The position numbers and the translations under genes were made by a program. Below, one piece after another: positions 16,605 through 26,231 of a DNA stretch of 32,141 nucleotides. The notes under the pieces were generated by a model. The model made no database searches. It was not told the DNA's origin and saw only the letters and a program-made list of their open reading frames with translations. Origin of the DNA: Pseudomonadota bacterium (lineage in GTDB: Bacteria > Pseudomonadota > Gammaproteobacteria > UBA9214); assembly GCA_029287615.1 (NCBI GenBank), contig JARFQV010000007.1:1-32141 (forward strand), written 5' to 3'. Numbering within the stretch: the first letter of the stretch is position 1; the number at the start of each line of letters is the position of its first letter.

Positions 16605-17933
16605 ATGGGCCGTAGCAGGAAAAAGCGTCTGCCGGAGGAAGCGGTTCGTGCCTCGGTGGAGTCACTTTCGCATGACGGACGCGGCGTTGCCCGTATCAAT
16701 GGAAAGACCGTCTTCATTGACGGAGCCCTGCCAGGCGAGGAGGTGATGTGCCGGTATCGCGCCTGCCGAAAGGATTACGATGAAGCCCGGGTTGATGAGG
16801 TTCTTGTGGCAGCTGCGGAGCGGGTTGCTCCGCGTTGTGCGCATTTCGGTGTCTGTGGAGGCTGCAGCCTGCAGCACATGGATCCCGGACGACAAATACT
16901 GGCAAAGCAGGAGGTGTTACTCGAAAACCTTCGCAGGATAGGCGGTGTCGAACCGCAAACCGTCCTTCCTCCCCTGACCGGCCCGCACTGGGGGTACCGG
17001 ACCAAGGCGAGGCTAGGGGTTCGTTATGTCGTCAGAAAATCCCGCGTGCTGGTGGGTTTTCGTGAACAACGCAGTTCCTATGTCGCGGATATCGCCCGTT
17101 GCGAGATCCTGCATCACTCTGTCAGCAATCTGATGCCCGCATTGGCGGGTCTGATCGAGGGCCTGACGGTATGCCGGCGAATACCGCAGATCGAGGTCGC
17201 TGTGGGAGAAGGGGTGACGGCACTGGTGTTCAGGCACCTGGATCCGCTATCCGTGAATGACAGAGAGGCCCTGCATGCCTTTGGCGAATCCCGGAATATT
17301 TGCATCTATCTGCAGCCTGGAGGGCAGGATAGCGTTCATGCCCTGTGGCCGCCGGATCCGGTACTGGAATACCATCTGCCAGACCAAGGAGTCGCGATAC
17401 AGTTTCAGCCCGGCGATTTTACCCAGGTAAATCCGGTGATGAACCGCAAGATGGTCCACAGGGTGCTGGAGCTGCTTGACCCCCGGCCGGGTGAACGGGT
17501 GCTGGACCTGTTTTGCGGACTGGGTAACTTTACCCTGCCGATTGCGAGATATGCGGATAGCGTGACGGGGATCGAGGGAGACCGGGGGCTGGTGGAGCGC
17601 GCCAGGCAGAATGGACGGCGAAACGGATCTGCCAACACGGAATTCCATGTTGCGGATCTCGAGGAGTTTTCCAGCGAGTTGGAGTGGATGCAGAAACCCT
17701 GTGACAAGGTGTTGCTGGATCCTCCGCGTAGTGGCGCTGCCAATGTGGTTGCCGGACTGCGGGCACTGGCTGCCGATCGGATCGTGTATGTTTCCTGTCA
17801 CCCCGGTTCTCTTGCCAGGGACGCCGGTCTGCTGGTCAACGAGCAGGGTTATCTACTGGCCTCGGCCGGAGTGATGGATATGTTTCCGCACACTGCTCAT
17901 GTGGAGTCTATCGCCCTCTTTGAGCGACGATAA
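16605..17933 (+). CDS. rlmD: 23S rRNA (uracil-1939-C5)-methyltransferase
   Basis: RlmD methylates U1939 of 23S rRNA using S-adenosylmethionine. The 442-residue product has an N-terminal TRAM domain (SLSHDGRGVARINGKTVFID), then the iron-sulfur cysteines Cys78, Cys84, Cys87 (RCAHFGVCGGC) and Cys166 (ARCEIL). The methyltransferase core shows LDLFCGLGNFTLPIA, LLDPPRSGA and the nucleophile Cys398 in YVSCHPGSLARD. The ATG at 16605 has AGGA eight bases upstream; a longer frame from 16551 would begin inside a repeat and is less likely. It is convergent with the transglycosylase gene eight bases away. Confidence 0.97.
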   Translation: MGRSRKKRLPEEAVRASVESLSHDGRGVARINGKTVFIDGALPGEEVMCRYRACRKDYDEARVDEVLVAAAERVAPRCAHFGVCGGCSLQHMDPGRQILAKQEVLLENLRRIGGVEPQTVLPPLTGPHWGYRTKARLGVRYVVRKSRVLVGFREQRSSYVADIARCEILHHSVSNLMPALAGLIEGLTVCRRIPQIEVAVGEGVTALVFRHLDPLSVNDREALHAFGESRNICIYLQPGGQDSVHALWPPDPVLEYHLPDQGVAIQFQPGDFTQVNPVMNRKMVHRVLELLDPRPGERVLDLFCGLGNFTLPIARYADSVTGIEGDRGLVERARQNGRRNGSANTEFHVADLEEFSSELEWMQKPCDKVLLDPPRSGAANVVAGLRALAADRIVYVSCHPGSLARDAGLLVNEQGYLLASAGVMDMFPHTAHVESIALFERR

Positions 17934-17945
17934 GCCAGGACTTAT
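17930..17945. terminator. Palindrome spanning two convergent stop codons
   Basis: ATAAG and CTTAT flank CCAGGA. The left arm contains most of the rlmD stop (TAA 17931-17933), and the right arm contains the stop of the minus-strand transglycosylase (17942-17944). The short AT-rich stem could contribute to bidirectional termination but is weak. Confidence 0.3.
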
Positions 17946-18553
17946 TGCGGGTACCAGCGATTGTTCAAGGCCTTGTATACCCGACGGGGATACCAGCTCT
18001 TGCCGATACTGCCATTGTAACGTGCCAGCGCCTTGTGCATGTTTCCCTTTTCCCTGATCAGGTAATGTTTGAGGATGGTGCAGCCAAAGCGCAGGTTGGT
18101 GTTGACATCGAACAGGTCGTCCTCCGGTTTGCCGATCTCATCCAGCCAGAACGGCATGATTTGCATCAGACCGCGCGCACCGGCCACCGATACGGCAAAG
18201 CGATCATAATTACTTTCAACTTCGATCAGGGCAAGCACCAGTTCCGGCTGTAGTCCTGCGCGATTCGCCTCGTAATGGACGTACTTCAGTATCTCCATCC
18301 GCTCCTGTGGATCCTTGACACGGGATTCCAGCCGGTTGGACATGTCCATCAGCCAGACTTCGGCATCGAAGCGGTCCTCGAAGCTGTCCGTGGTGTAGAT
18401 TGCCGTGATGAGTACATCCCGTAGTTCCTGGTCAGGCCGTTCCTGAGTGGCCCCGCAAGCGATACTGGTCGTGAACAAGAACGCCAGAACCGGTAGGAAT
18501 GTAATCAGAAACCTGCTTGCCTTGTTCCCGAAGAAATGGATAAGCATGCTCAT
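17942..18553 (-). CDS. Lytic transglycosylase (SLT family)
   Basis: The 203-residue product is a periplasmic murein hydrolase that cleaves the MurNAc-GlcNAc bond to leave 1,6-anhydro ends. An N-terminal signal covers about residues 12-33 (FLITFLPVLAFLFTTSIAC); Cys33 could be a lipidation site, though the lipobox is weak. The SLT domain shows LVLALIEVESNYDRFAVS, with the catalytic glutamate probably Glu113 just before Ser, then GARGLMQIMP and ALARYNGS. It follows proS on the minus strand with a gap of about 150 bases. Which Mlt subtype it is cannot be settled. Confidence 0.92.
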   Translation of the reverse strand: MSMLIHFFGNKASRFLITFLPVLAFLFTTSIACGATQERPDQELRDVLITAIYTTDSFEDRFDAEVWLMDMSNRLESRVKDPQERMEILKYVHYEANRAGLQPELVLALIEVESNYDRFAVSVAGARGLMQIMPFWLDEIGKPEDDLFDVNTNLRFGCTILKHYLIREKGNMHKALARYNGSIGKSWYPRRVYKALNNRWYPQ

Positions 18554-18705
18554 TGATGCAGGATTTACTGGTCAGATCCAACCGGTTCGCCATACCCGCC
18601 CGGGGGCTGGACAGGTCAAACCGGTAACAACCCGACTAAATAAAAAAAGTTGCAATAAACAGCCCTGATCGGTTCGCGCGGACTGCCCCGGGTATTACAT
18701 CCGGG

Positions 18706-20421
18706 TTAATCGGCCTGACCGAGCTGTTCCTTGAGAAATGCCACGATGCCGCCAAGTGGTATCTTTATGTTTTCGCCCCCCCGGCGGGCTTTGTGTTCGA
18801 CCATTTCCTGGTCAAGATTCTTCTCCCCGACGACAACACGGTGGGGAATGCCGATCAGCTCTGCATCTGCGAACATTACCCCGGGCCGTAGTTCACGATC
18901 GTCGAAGAGTACCTCCATGCCCGCGGCTCGCAGCTCCGCGTACAGGGATTCCGCAGCTTCACGCACCCGTACGGACTTTTTCATATTCATTGGCAGCAGG
19001 GCGACCTGAAACGGTGCGAGGGCTGCTGGCCAGATGATGCCGTTTTCATCATTATTCTGTTCTATCGCTGCTGCCACAATACGGGAGACGCCTATTCCGT
19101 AGCAGCCCATGACCATGACAGTATCCTTTCCCTGTTCATCCAGGACGGTCGCGCTCATCGCCTTGCTGTATTTGTCACCAAGCTGGAATATATGCCCGAC
19201 TTCTATACCCCGGGCAATCTCCAGAATCCCTTTACCATCCGGAGCCGGGTCGCCATCGACGACATTGCGCAGATCGGCGACTTGCGGGGAGGGCAGGTCG
19301 CGCTCCCAGTTTACACCGCTCAGGTGTTTGCCATCTTCATTGGCACCGCAGACGAAGTCGGCAAGGCAGGCAGCCGCATGATCTACGATCACACGGATGC
19401 TCAGACCGACAGGTCCCAGAGATCCAGCTGAACAGCCTGCGGTCCTCTGTATCTGCTCCTCGGTGGCCATGCAGAGCGGACTTGCGATGCCATCGATTTT
19501 TTCGGCCTTGATGGTATTGAGCGCATGATCACCCCGCAGGACCAGAGCAATGATGTCGTCATCCGAACCCTGTACCAGCAATGTCTTGACGCACCGGCCG
19601 GGATCGACGCCCAGAAAGCCGCTGACCTCCTCGATAGTGTGCTGGCCCGGGGTGGAAACCGTTTTCAGGATCGCTGTGGGCGATGGCCGCTTACCCGCGG
19701 GCTTTTCCGCAGCTGCCAGCTCCACGTTGGCCGCATACTCTCCGGTTGAAGAAAAGGCTATGGCGTCTTCCCCCGATTCAGCCAGTACATGGAACTCATG
19801 TGATACCTTTCCACCGATGGCCCCGCTGTCCGCCTCTACGGCGCGGAAATCGAGTCCCAGGCGGGTAAAGATTCGTGTATAGGTCTTATACATCACGTCA
19901 TAGGTTTCCTGCAGGGATGCAGGGTCCATATGAAAGGAGTAGGCATCCTTCATCAGGAATTCCCGTGCCCGCATGATGCCAAAGCGGGGCCGGATTTCGT
20001 CCCGAAACTTTGTCTGGATCTGATAGTAAGTAACCGGCAGCTGCTTGTAACTACGGATCTCCCTGCGCGCAATATCGGTGATTACTTCCTCATGTGTCGG
20101 GCCAAAACAGAAGTCGCGCTGGTGACGGTCATTCAGGCGCAGTAATTCCGGGCCGTACTGTTCCCAGCGCCCCGATTCCTGCCATAGCTCGGCTGGTTGC
20201 ACCGCCGGCATGAGGAGTTCAAGGGCATTCGCGGCATCCATTTCCTGCCGGATGATCGATTCTACCTTGCGTAATGTCCGCAGCCCGAGGGGTAACCAGC
20301 TGTAAACGCCGGCAGCCTGTTTCCGGATCATGCCTGCTCGCAACATCAGCTGATGACTGACAATTTCTGCATCCGCAGGCGTTTCTTTAATCGTATTCAG
20401 GGAAAACCGGGTTGCGCGCAT
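18706..20421 (-). CDS. proS: Prolyl-tRNA synthetase (bacterial type with editing domain)
   Basis: ProS charges tRNA-Pro and hydrolyses mischarged Ala-tRNA-Pro. The 571-residue product is the long bacterial form. Class II features are visible: [11 protein letters not shown] and [10 protein letters not shown] near residue 110, the motif 2 region [21 protein letters not shown], and [17 protein letters not shown] as motif 3. The editing insertion lies between about residues 220 and 400 (including [10 protein letters not shown] and LRGDHALN). An anticodon-binding domain ([29 protein letters not shown]) closes it. The start [19 protein letters not shown] is standard. An extended -10 lies about 33 bases upstream. 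Confidence 0.98.
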   Translation of the reverse strand: MRATRFSLNTIKETPADAEIVSHQLMLRAGMIRKQAAGVYSWLPLGLRTLRKVESIIRQEMDAANALELLMPAVQPAELWQESGRWEQYGPELLRLNDRHQRDFCFGPTHEEVITDIARREIRSYKQLPVTYYQIQTKFRDEIRPRFGIMRAREFLMKDAYSFHMDPASLQETYDVMYKTYTRIFTRLGLDFRAVEADSGAIGGKVSHEFHVLAESGEDAIAFSSTGEYAANVELAAAEKPAGKRPSPTAILKTVSTPGQHTIEEVSGFLGVDPGRCVKTLLVQGSDDDIIALVLRGDHALNTIKAEKIDGIASPLCMATEEQIQRTAGCSAGSLGPVGLSIRVIVDHAAACLADFVCGANEDGKHLSGVNWERDLPSPQVADLRNVVDGDPAPDGKGILEIARGIEVGHIFQLGDKYSKAMSATVLDEQGKDTVMVMGCYGIGVSRIVAAAIEQNNDENGIIWPAALAPFQVALLPMNMKKSVRVREAAESLYAELRAAGMEVLFDDRELRPGVMFADAELIGIPHRVVVGEKNLDQEMVEHKARRGGENIKIPLGGIVAFLKEQLGQAD

Positions 20422-20453
20422 GGTGTTACGGTTCCTCGTTGTGGGGATTGGAT

Positions 20454-20462
20454 TTTATATCA
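20454..20462 (-). promoter_or_regulatory. Extended -10 promoter candidate for proS
   Basis: On the minus strand TGATATAAA fits an extended -10 (TG, one base, TATAAA). Transcription would start near 20447, giving a leader of about 26 bases before the proS ATG. No clear -35 is present. A GAGGA-type ribosome-binding site follows in the leader. Confidence 0.45.
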
Positions 20463-20546
20463 ATCCGATGGCCGGAATAGAACACGGATTCGTGTGGGGA
20501 GTGTAAAACAGAATCAACACAGAAAGAAAAACAAGGGGTATGACGT

Positions 20547-20569
20547 AAAAAAACGCCATTACAGGCGCT
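20547..20569 (-). terminator. Rho-independent terminator of the DUF4124-MIF-DUF4124 operon
   Basis: On the minus strand AGCGCC and GGCGTT flank TGTAAT, and the stem is followed directly by a run of seven T. The stem starts within the stop codon of the short DUF4124 gene. It separates this operon from proS, which is consistent with the proS promoter candidate downstream. Confidence 0.8.
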
Positions 20570-20834
20570 AGTCTCCCTGCAGTGCCGGTGGTCTGGGGAG
20601 TACGTTCAGGTCTTCATGATAGTCGAGGATTTCGTATTCAATGCCCTCCGGTGGCAACTGATCCGTGATTTGCCACCGGTTGTTGGCATCGCGCCACTTG
20701 TAGAGGCGTGCCGTCCTGTCGCTGAGACCCAGGTCTGCGGGTATCTCCGTTACGCGGTTGCGAAGATCAGGGTTGAGATAGAGGATCAGACCCGCAGCGC
20801 AGATCAACAGCAGCACTATCCCGAGTAAGCGCAT
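20568..20834 (-). CDS. Short DUF4124-like membrane-anchored protein
   Basis: The 88-residue product has one N-terminal membrane segment (LLGIVLLLICAAGLILYL) and then a short domain RLYKWRDANNRWQITDQLPPEGIEYEILDYHED. The YKW.D..G/N...T/YxxxPP pattern is the DUF4124 core, a domain of unknown function common in envelope proteins of Proteobacteria. The frame is open to 21005, but that would run through the upstream gene; the ATG at 20834 places the membrane segment at the N-terminus and has GGAGAG about 12 bases before it. It is the last gene of a three-gene set that ends in a good terminator. Confidence 0.8.
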   Translation of the reverse strand: MRLLGIVLLLICAAGLILYLNPDLRNRVTEIPADLGLSDRTARLYKWRDANNRWQITDQLPPEGIEYEILDYHEDLNVLPRPPALQGD

Positions 20835-20856
20835 GAGGGTGTCTTTCTCTCCGGCA

Positions 20857-21201
20857 CTAGAACGTAGTGCCGTTCCATCCCCACATGGCCCGGGGGGCAT
20901 CGGTAAATTCGATATAGATTCTGTCCCTGTCCACGCCCAGATGCTGATGAACGAGGTCGCACAGTGCCTCTGACAGGGATTGGGTGGCTGATTCGGGTAG
21001 TCCAATACTCTTCAATTCAAGGTAGGCAAGCGGTGCGTCGGTGCCGGCAAAGCGCATCAGCGGGTTGGATTGCAGGGATACCATCACATAGCGTTCCGGT
21101 TTCCCCAGTAGTCTTGCTACCTCTTCGGAGGCCTCATTTACCAGAGATGTGTTGTGGTTTTCATGCAAGCTCTGGTTCGTCTGAATCTTCAGTAGAGGCA
21201 T
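20857..21201 (-). CDS. MIF-superfamily tautomerase
   Basis: The 114-residue product belongs to the macrophage migration inhibitory factor/phenylpyruvate tautomerase superfamily and has almost the same length as MIF. The catalytic N-terminal proline is Pro2 (MPLLKIQTN), exposed after Met removal. A lysine at position 34 (LLGKPERYVMVSLQ) matches the active-site lysine region, and the C-terminus (IYIEFTDAPRAMWGWNGTTF) has the GWN..TF ending of MIF. Activity on keto-enol substrates is likely from these residues; the natural substrate is not known. It sits between two DUF4124 genes with gaps of 11 and 22 bases, so it is cotranscribed with them. Confidence 0.9.
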   Translation of the reverse strand: MPLLKIQTNQSLHENHNTSLVNEASEEVARLLGKPERYVMVSLQSNPLMRFAGTDAPLAYLELKSIGLPESATQSLSEALCDLVHQHLGVDRDRIYIEFTDAPRAMWGWNGTTF

Positions 21202-21212
21202 GGTACTGGTTC

Positions 21213-21671
21213 TCAGGCCGGGTCGCAGTACTCAGCGATCTGTTCATTGGTTTCGGCCAGCCGCTTCTGGCGTTCCTCCTCGGTGAGACGGGTAACCTCG
21301 CCATCGATCATGTACCGGCGACCGCCGGCCATTTCCAGATTCTGCAGATTGTTGCGGGCGATTCTGCAGTTATCTTTTCTTATCTTGGCGTTCAGGATCT
21401 CCCGTTGCTTGTCGAGATCTTCCTCCCCGGCCGTTTCTCTTTGCTTTTCCAGTTTCGCTACCTGTTCCTGCAGGTGGTGGAGCGCCTCTTCCGGATCGCT
21501 GGATGGCGACCCTGTCCTCTTTATGAGTTCGAATTCACGATCTCTGGGTGGAATCTGGGTATAGTGAACCGAATCCCCGTCATCTGTCCACTTGTAAATG
21601 ACATCATCTGCCTGCCCTTTGGTGACAACCAGTAACAGGAAGGTGGCAATGATTATAACTAATGGGCGCAT
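21213..21671 (-). CDS. DUF4124 periplasmic protein with coiled coil
   Basis: The 152-residue product has a signal peptide (RPLVIIIATFLLLVVTKGQA), then the DUF4124 core DDVIYKWTDDGDSVHYTQIPP, and a charged helical stretch at about residues 60-100 (HLQEQVAKLEKQRE and KQREILNAKIRKDN) likely to form a coiled coil. The C-terminus is also helical (EERQKRLAETNEQIAEYC). Function unknown; it probably faces the periplasm. It is the first gene of the minus-strand set and is divergent from ilvB with a gap of 335 bases. Confidence 0.85.
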   Translation of the reverse strand: MRPLVIIIATFLLLVVTKGQADDVIYKWTDDGDSVHYTQIPPRDREFELIKRTGSPSSDPEEALHHLQEQVAKLEKQRETAGEEDLDKQREILNAKIRKDNCRIARNNLQNLEMAGGRRYMIDGEVTRLTEEERQKRLAETNEQIAEYCDPA

Positions 21672-22006
21672 CAGTCTATCCTTTGTCGATTTCAGGCAAG
21701 CAGTTAATAGATCTATCGGCTATTATCGGCGATAGTGTAAAAAGGAATAGGGACCACTTCACATTCTGCGGTGTCTCTGTGGCCGTTTTTCCGCAATGAG
21801 TTGGAGTCTTTCAGGCCACCGGGGCGTGATTTCGGTCTCCGGGCGGACTGGTCTCTTGACCTGTCCTTTGAATATCAGTACTTTCTACTATTTGTGAAAG
21901 TATGACCTGTCGTCCGGAAGACGGGCGTTTGGGATTGTCGGCAACTGGTTCAGGATTTGGTCAGAAAACCTGGCCGTTCGGGAACAGGCCCTAGGAGACC
22001 AGACCA
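21672..22006. other. Divergent intergenic region before ilvB
   Basis: This 335-base stretch separates the DUF4124 operon (minus) from ilvB (plus). It holds an inverted repeat near the DUF4124 side (CTATCG and CGATAG at 21713-21735), a weak promoter candidate toward ilvB (TTGACC 21856-21861, 17 bases, TACTTT), a second inverted repeat at 21879-21902, a small hairpin at about 21906-21925 and the ilvB ribosome-binding site AGGAG at 21993-21997. Two short plus-strand frames exist (33 and about 43 codons) but neither has the clustered Ile/Val/Leu codons of an ilv leader peptide. Confidence 0.5.
21879..21902. repeat. Inverted repeat upstream of ilvB
   Basis: TACTTTC (21879-21885) and GAAAGTA (21896-21902) are perfect 7-bp arms separated by ten bases. 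They overlap the -10 region of the weak ilvB promoter candidate, so a regulator-binding site is plausible. The spacing would also allow an RNA hairpin. Confidence 0.45.
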
Positions 22007-23701
22007 GTGGAACTCACCGGCGCGGAAATCTTTGTCCGCTGTCTAAAAGAGCAAGGTGTCGAGTTTTTATTCGGCTACCCGGGTGGGGCCGTGCTGCACA
22101 TCTATGATGCGCTTTATGTGCAGGATGACGTGAAACACATCCTGGTGCGGCATGAGCAGGCAGCTACGCACGCCGCTGACGGGTATGCGAGGGCAACCGG
22201 TAAACCCGGGGTCGTGCTGGTGACCTCGGGCCCCGGTGCGACGAATGCGGTAACCGGCATCGCCACTGCCTATATGGATTCCATACCCATGGTTGTCTTC
22301 ACGGGTCAGGTACCGACCCACTTGATTGGCAACGATGCTTTTCAGGAAGCAGACAACATCGGTATCACGCGACCCTGTGTAAAGCATAATTTCCTCGTCA
22401 AGGATGTGGACAGGCTGGCCATCACGATCAAAAAGGCTTTCTACGTGGCTACCTCTGGCCGCCCTGGCCCCGTTGTTGTTGACATACCCAAGGACATTAC
22501 CGCCGAGAAGGCGGAATTCGACTATCCCAAAACAGTCACCATGCGTTCGTACAACCCGGTGGTCAAGGGACATACCGGGCAGATCAGGAAGGCGGTGGAC
22601 CTGCTCATAAGCGCCCGGCGTCCCATGATCTACACCGGTGGGGGTGTGCTGCTGGGTAATGCCTCGGAATCACTTACCGAGTTGACACACCTGCTTGAAT
22701 TTCCGATTACCAATACACTGATGGGTCTGGGTGCCTTTCCCGCTACAGACCGGCAGTTTGTCGGCATGCTCGGTATGCACGGTACCTATGAAGGAAATAT
22801 GGGCATGCATCACAGTGATGTGCTGCTGGCCATTGGCGCCCGTTTCGATGACCGCGTGACCGGAAATATCGACAAATTCTGTCCCGCCGCAAAGATCATT
22901 CATATTGACATCGATCCCGCGAGTATTTCCAAGAACGTCAAGGTTGATGTGCCTATCGTGGGTTGCGTGGACAATGTGCTGAAGACGATGATCAAGGAAA
23001 TCAAGGCCCGCAAGCTTGAAATCGACAAGCAGGCCCTGGCAGAGTGGTGGAAGCAGATAGATGAATGGCGTGACATGGATTGTCTCAAGTATGACCGTGA
23101 GAGTGATCTCATCAAGCCGCAGTTTGTGGTCGAATCCCTGTATGAAGCGACTGGTGGAGATGCCTTTGTAACCTCGGATGTCGGCCAGCACCAGATGTGG
23201 GCGGCACAGTATTACAAGTTCGACAAACCCAATCGCTGGATCAATTCCGGTGGCCTGGGAACCATGGGTTTCGGGCTCCCTGCTGCCATGGGTGTCCAGT
23301 TTGCTTATCCGGATGCCACGGTGGCCTGTGTTACCGGTGAAGGCAGTATCCAGATGTGCATCCAGGAATTATCCACCTGCCGACAGTACGGCCTGCCCAT
23401 TATGATCGTTAATCTGAACAACCGGTATCTTGGCATGGTCCGTCAGTGGCAGGAGTTTTTCTATCAGGGACGTTATGCCATGTCATACATGGATTCACTG
23501 CCGGACTTCGTCAAACTGGCGGAAAGCTACGGCCATGTCGGTATGCAGATCAACCGGCCTGGCGACGTCAAAGACGCGTTCCGGGAGGCATTGAAGGTCC
23601 GCGACCGGCTGGTATTCCTGGATTTTATTACCGACCAGACCGAAAATGTCTATCCCATGATTCCTGCCGGTGGCGGTCAGAACGAGATGATTCTTGTATA
23701 A
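22007..23701 (+). CDS. ilvB: Acetolactate synthase large subunit
   Basis: This catalytic subunit joins two pyruvates (or pyruvate and 2-oxobutyrate) using thiamine diphosphate, the first common step of valine, leucine and isoleucine synthesis. The 564-residue product has the catalytic glutamate Glu50 in [19 protein letters not shown], the FAD-region motif [11 protein letters not shown], and the thiamine motif beginning [13 protein letters not shown] and ending [13 protein letters not shown]. The start is GTG at 22007 with AGGAG nine bases before it. The regulatory subunit follows 21 bases later, and ilvC after that. The set could equally be called ilvIH. Confidence 0.98.
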   Translation: MELTGAEIFVRCLKEQGVEFLFGYPGGAVLHIYDALYVQDDVKHILVRHEQAATHAADGYARATGKPGVVLVTSGPGATNAVTGIATAYMDSIPMVVFTGQVPTHLIGNDAFQEADNIGITRPCVKHNFLVKDVDRLAITIKKAFYVATSGRPGPVVVDIPKDITAEKAEFDYPKTVTMRSYNPVVKGHTGQIRKAVDLLISARRPMIYTGGGVLLGNASESLTELTHLLEFPITNTLMGLGAFPATDRQFVGMLGMHGTYEGNMGMHHSDVLLAIGARFDDRVTGNIDKFCPAAKIIHIDIDPASISKNVKVDVPIVGCVDNVLKTMIKEIKARKLEIDKQALAEWWKQIDEWRDMDCLKYDRESDLIKPQFVVESLYEATGGDAFVTSDVGQHQMWAAQYYKFDKPNRWINSGGLGTMGFGLPAAMGVQFAYPDATVACVTGEGSIQMCIQELSTCRQYGLPIMIVNLNNRYLGMVRQWQEFFYQGRYAMSYMDSLPDFVKLAESYGHVGMQINRPGDVKDAFREALKVRDRLVFLDFITDQTENVYPMIPAGGGQNEMILV

Positions 23702-23722
23702 CTTCCGGCTGGATACCCGCAG

Positions 23723-24214
23723 ATGAGACATATCATATCAATTCTGATGGAAAACGAGGCGGGCGCACTCTCCCGTGTAGCGGGTCTGTTTTCTGCGCGG
23801 GGTTATAATATAGAGTCATTGACAGTGGCGCCGACGGAAGATCCTTCCCTGTCGCGCATGACACTGGTGACGACAGGAACGGACCAGATCATCGAACAGA
23901 TCACCAAGCAGCTCAACAAGCTGATCGATGTTGTCAAACTGATGGATATGACAGAAGGTCCGCATATCGAACGGGAGATGATGCTGGTCAAGGTGAGTGC
24001 GGTTGACAAGGAAAGAGCCGAGCTGAATCGTCTTGCCAGTATATTTCGTGGCCGCATCATCGACGTATCTGACAAGACCTATACTATCGAGTTGACGGGA
24101 GACGGTGACAAACTCGATGCTTTTCTGCAGGCCCTGGATTCGACCGTGATACTCGAGGTTGTACGATCCGGTGTATCGGGGATCGCGCGTGGCCAGAGGG
24201 CGCTGAGGTTATAG
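23723..24214 (+). CDS. ilvN: Acetolactate synthase small (regulatory) subunit
   Basis: This subunit activates the large subunit and carries valine feedback inhibition. The 163-residue product has an N-terminal ACT domain (HIISILMENEAGALSRVAGL, then ARGYNIESLTV) and a C-terminal domain with RAELNRLASIFRGRIIDVSD. The length matches the IlvH/IlvN long form. The NEAG loop (Asn11) is the position known for valine binding in the family. It lies 21 bases after the large subunit and shares its operon. Confidence 0.97.
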   Translation: MRHIISILMENEAGALSRVAGLFSARGYNIESLTVAPTEDPSLSRMTLVTTGTDQIIEQITKQLNKLIDVVKLMDMTEGPHIEREMMLVKVSAVDKERAELNRLASIFRGRIIDVSDKTYTIELTGDGDKLDAFLQALDSTVILEVVRSGVSGIARGQRALRL

Positions 24215-24219
24215 GCTTG

Positions 24220-24253
24220 CCTGCCCGCCCGTATCCATACGGGAACCGGCAGG
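24220..24253 (+). repeat. Long hairpin between ilvN and ilvC
   Basis: An outer 6-bp stem (CCTGCC 24220-24225, GGCAGG 24248-24253) encloses an inner stem (CCCGTA and TACGGG, 24228-24243) around the loop TCCA. No T-run follows, so it is more likely an mRNA processing or stabilising element than a terminator. It could set a different level for ilvC than for ilvBN. Confidence 0.55.
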
Positions 24254-24290
24254 GAGTGAATTCTGATCAACAAATTGCCAGGAAACATGA

Positions 24291-25307
<1,017 letters not shown>

Positions 25308-25321
25308 TCACGAAACATGAT

Positions 25322-25344
25322 GCTCCATTCACAGTGTATGGAGC
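25322..25344 (+). repeat. Hairpin downstream of ilvC
   Basis: GCTCCAT and ATGGAGC form a perfect 7-bp stem with a nine-base loop, 14 bases after the ilvC stop. No T-run follows. A smaller stem (GTTAG, CTAAC; 25377-25392) comes next. Together they may define the ilvC 3' end. The remainder of the 273-base gap up to 25580 shows no other recognisable element. Confidence 0.4.
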
Positions 25345-25580
25345 CAGGGTCCGTTAACGCTGGGCATCCGCATAGTGTTAGCAGGCCCTAACTGATACCA
25401 TGGAGTCCGAGGTACCTGGATTCCAACCCGGGCGAGTGCGGGAATATGGGACAATGATCACGATTTCGAGGTGCATGGCGGAACCACGCAACGATAAATC
25501 GCGGGCACTTGACCTGCTCTGCCGCCGTCGATGCAGAAGCATCCCGGGTATGGCAGTCTCCTGATTTATTGGAATCAAGG

Positions 25581-26210
25581 TTGGCAACGAGCCAGTATCC
25601 TGTTATTGCACGAGAGGGTTGGCTGCCTCTGGCGCTTTGTGTTGCTCTCGCGATCCTGACCACGCACTTTGCAGGTATTGCCTGGGCAATTCCCATGTGG
25701 ATGGCCTTCAGCGTGCTACTGGTTGCATTCCGTGATCCCCGCCGTGAGATTCCGCCTTCTCCCCTGGCAATCGTCAGTCCCGCCGATGGCCGGGTGGTGT
25801 CTGTCGAAAAGGTCCACGACCCCTATCTTGATCGTATGGCAGTGCAAATCGGGATCCAGATGAATCATTATGGTGTATTCAGTACCCGAAGTCCGATTGA
25901 AGGCAAGGCGCTGGAACCACCCGAAAACAATAATGAATCAAGGGAGTATGGTGGGAAAATGCCACATGGCGTCTGGTTGAAATCAGATGAAGGTGATGAT
26001 CTGGTTCTGGTGATGAACCGTGGGCCCCTGCATACGTCGCCACGCTGTTATGTGCAGTTCGGCGAACGTGTGGGTCAGGGACAGCGGTGCGGTTTCATTC
26101 ATCTTGGTGGTCGTGTTGACGTTTATTTACCCGAGCGTAGCCGGATCAATGTAACGCCCGGCTCAATTGTCACGGGCGGTTCGGATATCATCGCCAACCT
26201 GGTTCATTGA
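25581..26210 (+). CDS. Phosphatidylserine decarboxylase-like protein, catalytic residues missing
   Basis: The 209-residue product (TTG start at 25581, GGA seven bases upstream) resembles the short-form Psd that makes phosphatidylethanolamine and is encoded between ilvC and pssA in Betaproteobacteria. Shared features are YPVIAREGW, two membrane segments (about 14-32 and 34-50), VAFRDPRREIP, VSPADGRVVSVE with Asp69, and GGRVDVYLP. However, the expected HxNRAP histidine is replaced by Phe100 (GVFSTRSPIEG), and the GS pair that is cut to make the pyruvoyl group is GG (LGGRVDVYLP, Gly177). The DKAS..NERN segment is also not recognisable. It is therefore probably not an active decarboxylase. An in-frame TTG at 25509 would extend it, with less support. 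Confidence 0.8.
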   Translation: MATSQYPVIAREGWLPLALCVALAILTTHFAGIAWAIPMWMAFSVLLVAFRDPRREIPPSPLAIVSPADGRVVSVEKVHDPYLDRMAVQIGIQMNHYGVFSTRSPIEGKALEPPENNNESREYGGKMPHGVWLKSDEGDDLVLVMNRGPLHTSPRCYVQFGERVGQGQRCGFIHLGGRVDVYLPERSRINVTPGSIVTGGSDIIANLVH

Positions 26211-26231
26211 CCGGATACACACAGGCCGTCT

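Noticed and set aside
18600-18705. T-rich stretch after proS as an intrinsic terminator
   Set aside because: A run of seven T is present on the minus strand, but no GC-rich stem lies directly before it.
21797-21898. 33-codon ORF upstream of ilvB as an attenuation leader peptide
   Set aside because: Its Ile, Val and Leu codons are scattered rather than clustered and no terminator/antiterminator pair follows.
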